64,000 bases of DNA, from NCBI RefSeq assembly GCF_021530565.1, contig NZ_JAKGBI010000003.1, forward strand, positions 124,001-188,000. Direction: 5' to 3'. The position numbers and the translations under genes are program-made. Of this stretch, positions 61,001 through 64,000 are shown piece by piece; the first letter of the stretch is position 1, and each line of letters starts with the position of its first letter. This DNA is from Pseudoalteromonas sp. SMS1 (lineage in GTDB: Bacteria > Pseudomonadota > Gammaproteobacteria > Enterobacterales > Alteromonadaceae). The notes beneath the pieces are model-generated. The model saw only the letters and a list, made by a program, of their open reading frames with translations, searched no databases and was not told the origin of the DNA.

Positions 61001-63579
61001 GTGCCAATGCGGGGACATGGGAGTGGGATTGTCAAAGTGATAAGCTGATGACGAGTGCCATTTGGTCAACCATGCTGGGGTATGATGATGGGGAACTTGA
61101 ACTGCAATATGGGGAGACGATCCGCCGCTGGCGAAGCCTTGTACACCCAGATGATATAGCGCGCGTCGAAGGCGCTTTACAATCGCATTTAAGTAAAGAA
61201 TCTGAGACTTATCGCGCTGAGTTTAGAATGAAGACTGCCGACGGTGGCTGGAAGTGGATATTAAGTATGGGCCGCAGCGTCAATATTAATCAAGACAGCC
61301 GTCGCAAAGAAATGTTTGGCATTCATATGGATATCTCTGATGCCAAAGAATTGGAAACCGCCTTGAAGCAAGCAAAAGAGCGGGCCGAGAGTGCAACGCA
61401 GGCTAAGTCTGACTTCCTTTCAAACATGTCTCATGAAATCAGGACGCCGATGAATGCGATCATTGGTATGAGTTACTTGGCACTAGAGACTCAGTTAAAT
61501 CATAAGCAACGTAACTATGTAGAGAAAATCCATCGCAGTGCGGAGTCATTGCTTGGCATTATTAATGATATTTTAGACTTCTCTAAGATTGAGGCGGGGA
61601 AGCTGGATATCGAGCATGTAGAGTTTTGTTTAGAGGACACGCTCGGAAGCTGTTTAGATGTGATCTCAGTCAAAGCGAAAGAGAAAGGGCTTGAGCTCAG
61701 TGCCCATATCGATGAAACCATTCCAACGTATTTAATTGGCGACCCACTACGCATTTCGCAAATTCTACTCAACTTAGGCAGCAATGCTGTGAAATTTACA
61801 GAGTTGGGTGGCGAGGTATTACTGGATGTTCGTTTAGAGAGTCAGTTTGATGGTGATATTACACTGAAATTTGCTGTCATCGACTCGGGTATTGGGATGA
61901 CGCCGGAGCAACAAGCCAAACTGTTTAACTCTTTCTCTCAGGCTGATACGTCGACGACGCGTAAGTATGGTGGCACAGGTCTTGGGCTTGCAATTAGCAA
62001 AAAGCTGGTGGAGCTCATGAATGGTGAAATCCATTGCCAAAGTGCCCTTGGGGTAGGCAGTACGTTTAGTTTCACGCTGATGGTGAATGATGCACTCAAA
62101 GATCCTGAACCATTGACACAGGTGGGGGTTAAAAATGCCCTAATCATAGATGCAAACTCAAGCTCTAGCCGCAATTTACAATCGTGTTTACATCGCTTTG
62201 GCGTCAACGCTGAATGCGCAGTCTCATTTGAAGGTACAGAGCTGGCTAAACAGGCAAGAGAGAAAGAAGTCGTTTTTATCGATGCGCGCATTGAAAATGA
62301 ACTGGGACTGTTGAAACAGCTCAGAGCGCATGGTGATAACATGCCTTGCATCGTAATGCCGCTGTATGAATTTCAGTCTATTGAGTCGTACTTGCAGTCA
62401 TTTGAAAACGCGACCTACTTGCAAAAGCCGTTTTTACCTACCGCTGTGTACAGCTGTTTGTTACGGGCTGTGGGTTTACAAGATACGACAAGCACTGGGG
62501 AAGCAAATCAAAAGACGACCACGACTTCGCTGGCGGGTGCGCATTTGTTGCTTGTCGAGGACAACGACCTCAATCAGGAATTGGCGATCGCGCTGTTAAC
62601 AAGTCATGGTATCACCGTCGATGTGGCGGAGCATGGTGCGCAAGCGCTTGAAAAGTTAGCATCCAATCGGTTTGATGGTGTACTGATGGATTGCCAAATG
62701 CCCGTTATGGATGGTTACACAGCGACCAGAAAAATTAGGGAGCAATCACAGTTTGCGTCTTTACCCATTATCGCGATGACTGCGAGCGTAATGATGGATA
62801 ACCAAGAGGCTGCATTAGCGTGTGGTATGAACGATATTATTGGCAAACCGCTCAATGTAGAAAAAATGTTTGCAACCTTACATAAGTGGATTGTCGTTGC
62901 ACAGCCGCCAGAGAGGGTTGATGGGCAATCTATTGCTGTTGCGAATACGGACAGCGGGTACCCTGTGATTGAAGGCATAGATAATCAAGTTGCTAAATCC
63001 ATTTCACAGGGTGATGTGGCATTATTCACGCGATTGTTAAAACGTTTCTCTGACAAGCATCAATATTTTACTGAGCATTTCGAAACCGCGTTAGAAGGAG
63101 TCAGTACCGATCCTGACGCGCCGATGCGCTGCGCGCACACATTGAAAGGCACCGCTGGTAACATTGGCGCTACGGCTGTGCAGAAGGTCGCCGGCGAGCT
63201 TGAAAATGCGTGTGCACAGGGGCTGCCCGTAGACCGTATTGTTGCGCAAGTACAGGACCAACTCATACCATTAATAGCGCGCATTAATCAGGCATTAGAG
63301 GCGGTATCTTCAGCTGAGTCAGAAGAACAAGCTGAGGTACAACCTCAGCTTTGCGATGAAGAAATTGCACAGAAATTGGCCGCTTTAACAGCACTGCTAG
63401 CCGACTATGATACAGATGCGATTGACTTGGTTGGTGAATTACTGCCCGTCTATCAGGGGACTGTGTTTTTTGATTCTTTTAATCAGCTTAATGTGTTAAT
63501 TGACGACTATGATTTTGATGCTGCGAATGCACTATTGGCTGACTTAAAGCCTAAGCTCTTGGTTCAAGAGCAGGCTTAG
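58039..63579 (+). CDS. very large hybrid histidine kinase with propeller sensor (HTCS-like)
   Basis: An 1846-residue one-protein phosphorelay: signal peptide (1-25); periplasmic two-component-type beta-propeller repeats (about 30-690, e.g. GFMWFGSADGVKRYDG); Y_Y_Y domain (about 695-770); transmembrane helix (about 775-800); GAF-like (about 815-975); PAS (about 985-1110); HisKA with His1132 (SHEIRTPMN); HATPase (about 1235-1355); receiver 1 (about 1370-1485, weakly conserved); receiver 2 with Asp1551 (LMDCQMPVMDG); and HPt with His1700 (AHTLKGTAG). Such proteins sense polysaccharide or other external ligands. It ends with an HPt, not an AraC output domain as in Bacteroides HTCS, so the signal is passed to a separate regulator. 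Confidence 0.92.
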   Translation: MKPLRLLLVAIGMLVLVVSKLGWAQIKVESISAYNGLSNPQIYAVSKDPEGFMWFGSADGVKRYDGYEFTSFNHDPDEPNSLSANSVGALLFDQQGRLWAGTWGGGLNLFIREQQHFVHFKHDPAEPTSLGANKVQSLFESRDGTLWVGTSGGGLNRLREDGKSFERFIHIDNDPGSIGNNRVWSISEDLSGGIWVGTSNGLYRLNRNSGKFQGFGVAESSLDHAEVRQVSVDDQGQIWVATRTSFGQFNPNTNEYKTYNLPTGTLPSVTRLMHFNGDILLATFAGIYRFSPRQAQFLSPLPNSGLTLLQNRDVRQILIDDSGLLWAATRYSGVQKVFPNPPAFMSWQDYLQDELLSGLFNQVLTAEQARPGGVWLGTGRGLVHFDGKNTFAPFADAETLQGNYRLRIHSMARDDKGQLFAGTSFGLYEVDEYNKKLELVTLSWLPDSRRSVEHVSFDSAGDMWLVLSGRDGMVRWDRRSGEKQNYVPQQDLEFVFHDSEGQVWAGTDGEGVFRVDPSTGQSQQFTAYGDKVGPNGNYVTHAMQQGQLVWLATNRGVTSFDLTTKEFKQYVNTASQVNFAVKSIVSDEEGFLWFASASGVFKFDPTYGIFHQFTTNDGLINHHFLARSFVKFDGRIMFGSIDGITGFNPKSVRVNTSAPPIAFTQAFVDGKAIDIQNGSVVLNHNDKNLSIHFAALDYQATDDNRYRTWLVGYHDGWSATTPEHTVNYRELPPGEYQLKVQGSNNHGVWNQTGIELAIISVPAWYQTMWFRISLPVGTVILLLFLFWLRVRQLRANSLELEQKIARRTRDIVVLGEVGKEVAATYDMHVISETIYNHLSTILHCEFFAVGVFYEEQQYIDYIYAMQQGELYDALESHTKVISSADVYCVENGREFYAASDESWQKMDLKACNNLYGEQTKSVFCAPLIVEGKVLGVFTVQSNKSRAYKEVHLNVLRTVANHIAVALANSLSYSELKEAEQRLELAMQGANAGTWEWDCQSDKLMTSAIWSTMLGYDDGELELQYGETIRRWRSLVHPDDIARVEGALQSHLSKESETYRAEFRMKTADGGWKWILSMGRSVNINQDSRRKEMFGIHMDISDAKELETALKQAKERAESATQAKSDFLSNMSHEIRTPMNAIIGMSYLALETQLNHKQRNYVEKIHRSAESLLGIINDILDFSKIEAGKLDIEHVEFCLEDTLGSCLDVISVKAKEKGLELSAHIDETIPTYLIGDPLRISQILLNLGSNAVKFTELGGEVLLDVRLESQFDGDITLKFAVIDSGIGMTPEQQAKLFNSFSQADTSTTRKYGGTGLGLAISKKLVELMNGEIHCQSALGVGSTFSFTLMVNDALKDPEPLTQVGVKNALIIDANSSSSRNLQSCLHRFGVNAECAVSFEGTELAKQAREKEVVFIDARIENELGLLKQLRAHGDNMPCIVMPLYEFQSIESYLQSFENATYLQKPFLPTAVYSCLLRAVGLQDTTSTGEANQKTTTTSLAGAHLLLVEDNDLNQELAIALLTSHGITVDVAEHGAQALEKLASNRFDGVLMDCQMPVMDGYTATRKIREQSQFASLPIIAMTASVMMDNQEAALACGMNDIIGKPLNVEKMFATLHKWIVVAQPPERVDGQSIAVANTDSGYPVIEGIDNQVAKSISQGDVALFTRLLKRFSDKHQYFTEHFETALEGVSTDPDAPMRCAHTLKGTAGNIGATAVQKVAGELENACAQGLPVDRIVAQVQDQLIPLIARINQALEAVSSAESEEQAEVQPQLCDEEIAQKLAALTALLADYDTDAIDLVGELLPVYQGTVFFDSFNQLNVLIDDYDFDAANALLADLKPKLLVQEQA

Positions 63580-63580
63580 G
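63550..63580 (+). terminator. hairpin overlapping the end of the large hybrid kinase gene
   Basis: CCTAAG and CTCTTG (63550-63561) pair with CAAGAG and CTTAGG (63565-63580), with a bulge. The stop codon lies in the right arm. No T-tract follows. Confidence 0.4.
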
Positions 63581-63632
63581 TGGTGAAAAATCTTCAGGCT
63601 GGTATTAGACGTGAATATTGACTCGTATTAGT

Positions 63633-64000
63633 ATGGGGTGTCCAACAGAGCAGAGTAAAAGAGAGTCAAGTTTGCAAAAGCAGTTTATCAGCTTAGGGTA
63701 TCGAGTTGATGGTCACACATTTAGTGTTGAAAATGCGGCAGGTGAGCGGTTAAAAATAAGACCCAAAACCTGCCAGCTACTTCTGGTATTAATGGCGCAT
63801 CACCAACAGATACTGAGTAAACGGAAACTGCTGGAGCAAGTGTGGCCCAATGTGGTGGTTGATGAACAGGTGGTGTTTCAATCAATCAAAGAAATCCGTC
63901 AGATATTTCAGCCTCATGAGGTGATTAAAACGTTACCGACTCAAGGTTACCAATGGATTGCGCCAGTAAAAGCCCATACCCGAAAGAAATGGTCACTCAA
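63633..64000 (+). CDS. winged-helix (CadC-type) regulator, 5' part only
   Basis: The frame is open from the ATG at 63633 to the window end (at least 122 codons). Residues about 15-115 match the Trans_reg_C winged helix of CadC/ToxR-like regulators: a beta-strand start (YRVDGHTFSVENAAGERL), RPKTCQLLLVLMAHHQQILS, KRKLLEQVWPNVVVDEQVV and a wing ending IKTLPTQGYQWIAPV. CadC-type proteins usually continue to a membrane helix and a periplasmic sensor or to TPRs; that part lies outside the window. No ribosome-binding site precedes the ATG; a TTG at 63681 is an alternative. It follows the hybrid kinase gene by 50 bp. Confidence 0.8.
   Translation, partial: MGCPTEQSKRESSLQKQFISLGYRVDGHTFSVENAAGERLKIRPKTCQLLLVLMAHHQQILSKRKLLEQVWPNVVVDEQVVFQSIKEIRQIFQPHEVIKTLPTQGYQWIAPVKAHTRKKWSL

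Noticed and set aside
1..64000. Insertion sequences, prophage, restriction-modification, toxin-antitoxin or known defence loci
   Set aside because: No transposase, integrase, methyltransferase or recognisable defence gene was seen. The rtcB-prfH operon is the only locus with a link to toxin damage.

Overview
The window looks like chromosome of a marine gammaproteobacterium close to Pseudoalteromonas. The support is protein resemblance (E. coli-like ArgA, SdhC, CreA and ArfA; an S9 peptidase; a GH13 amylase; a LipL32-type lipoprotein; a propeller hybrid kinase), moderate GC, and many single genes flanked by LysR regulators. I saw no rRNA, tRNA, CRISPR array, insertion sequence or prophage. The genus is inference.

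1-5 kb: cytochrome b561 and a divergent LysR gene, then a leftward three-gene operon with overlapping ends: an RtcB-type RNA ligase, the release-factor homologue PrfH and a small tyrosine-phosphatase-like protein. A strongly structured leader precedes rtcB. 5-16 kb: argA behind a textbook tandem ArgR operator; an AbgT transporter; an sdhC-sdhD pair with no sdhAB beside it and both haem-ligand histidines substituted; a Zn-ribbon membrane protein behind a 35-bp Fur-like palindrome; a chromate transporter with a LysR; a spondin-domain lipoprotein; a LysR/small membrane protein/SbtA bicarbonate-transporter module; and an endonuclease III.

16-30 kb: a short Cys-rich double-glycine-leader peptide gene, a DUF533 protein, a small HTH regulator next to 11-bp iterons and a tandem cystatin-like protein, an orphan ExbD, a serine beta-lactamase-like hydrolase, a secreted protein with three OB-like repeats, a CpdB-type nucleotidase, a membrane AraC regulator, a DUF2306 protein and a LipL32 homologue. 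30-45 kb: an HxlR/SDR pair, a saccharopine-dehydrogenase-like/DUF2269/DoxX operon, TPR and DKNYY proteins, a second double-glycine-leader peptide, an S9 peptidase, a FetB permease, a candidate structured small RNA near 40.7 kb, a lipoate-ligase-like protein, an alpha/beta hydrolase and an unlisted small gene for the ribosome-rescue factor ArfA.

45-64 kb: BASS and AGCS transporters, a Cds1-like PLP enzyme, an MsbA-like ABC exporter, GrpB, a CreA-family lipoprotein, an NTF2-like/LysR pair, an alpha-amylase with a PPC-like insertion, a double-receiver hybrid kinase, a very large propeller-type hybrid kinase and, cut by the window end, a CadC-type winged-helix regulator. Most intergenic gaps between convergent genes hold perfect inverted repeats that probably act as shared terminators.

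The items most worth following are the two related double-glycine peptides, the haem-ligand-less orphan sdhCD pair, the rtcB-prfH-phosphatase operon with its structured leader, the tandem cystatin gene with iterons, and the unexplained RNA at 40.7 kb. Functions are read from sequence alone; no database search was run.
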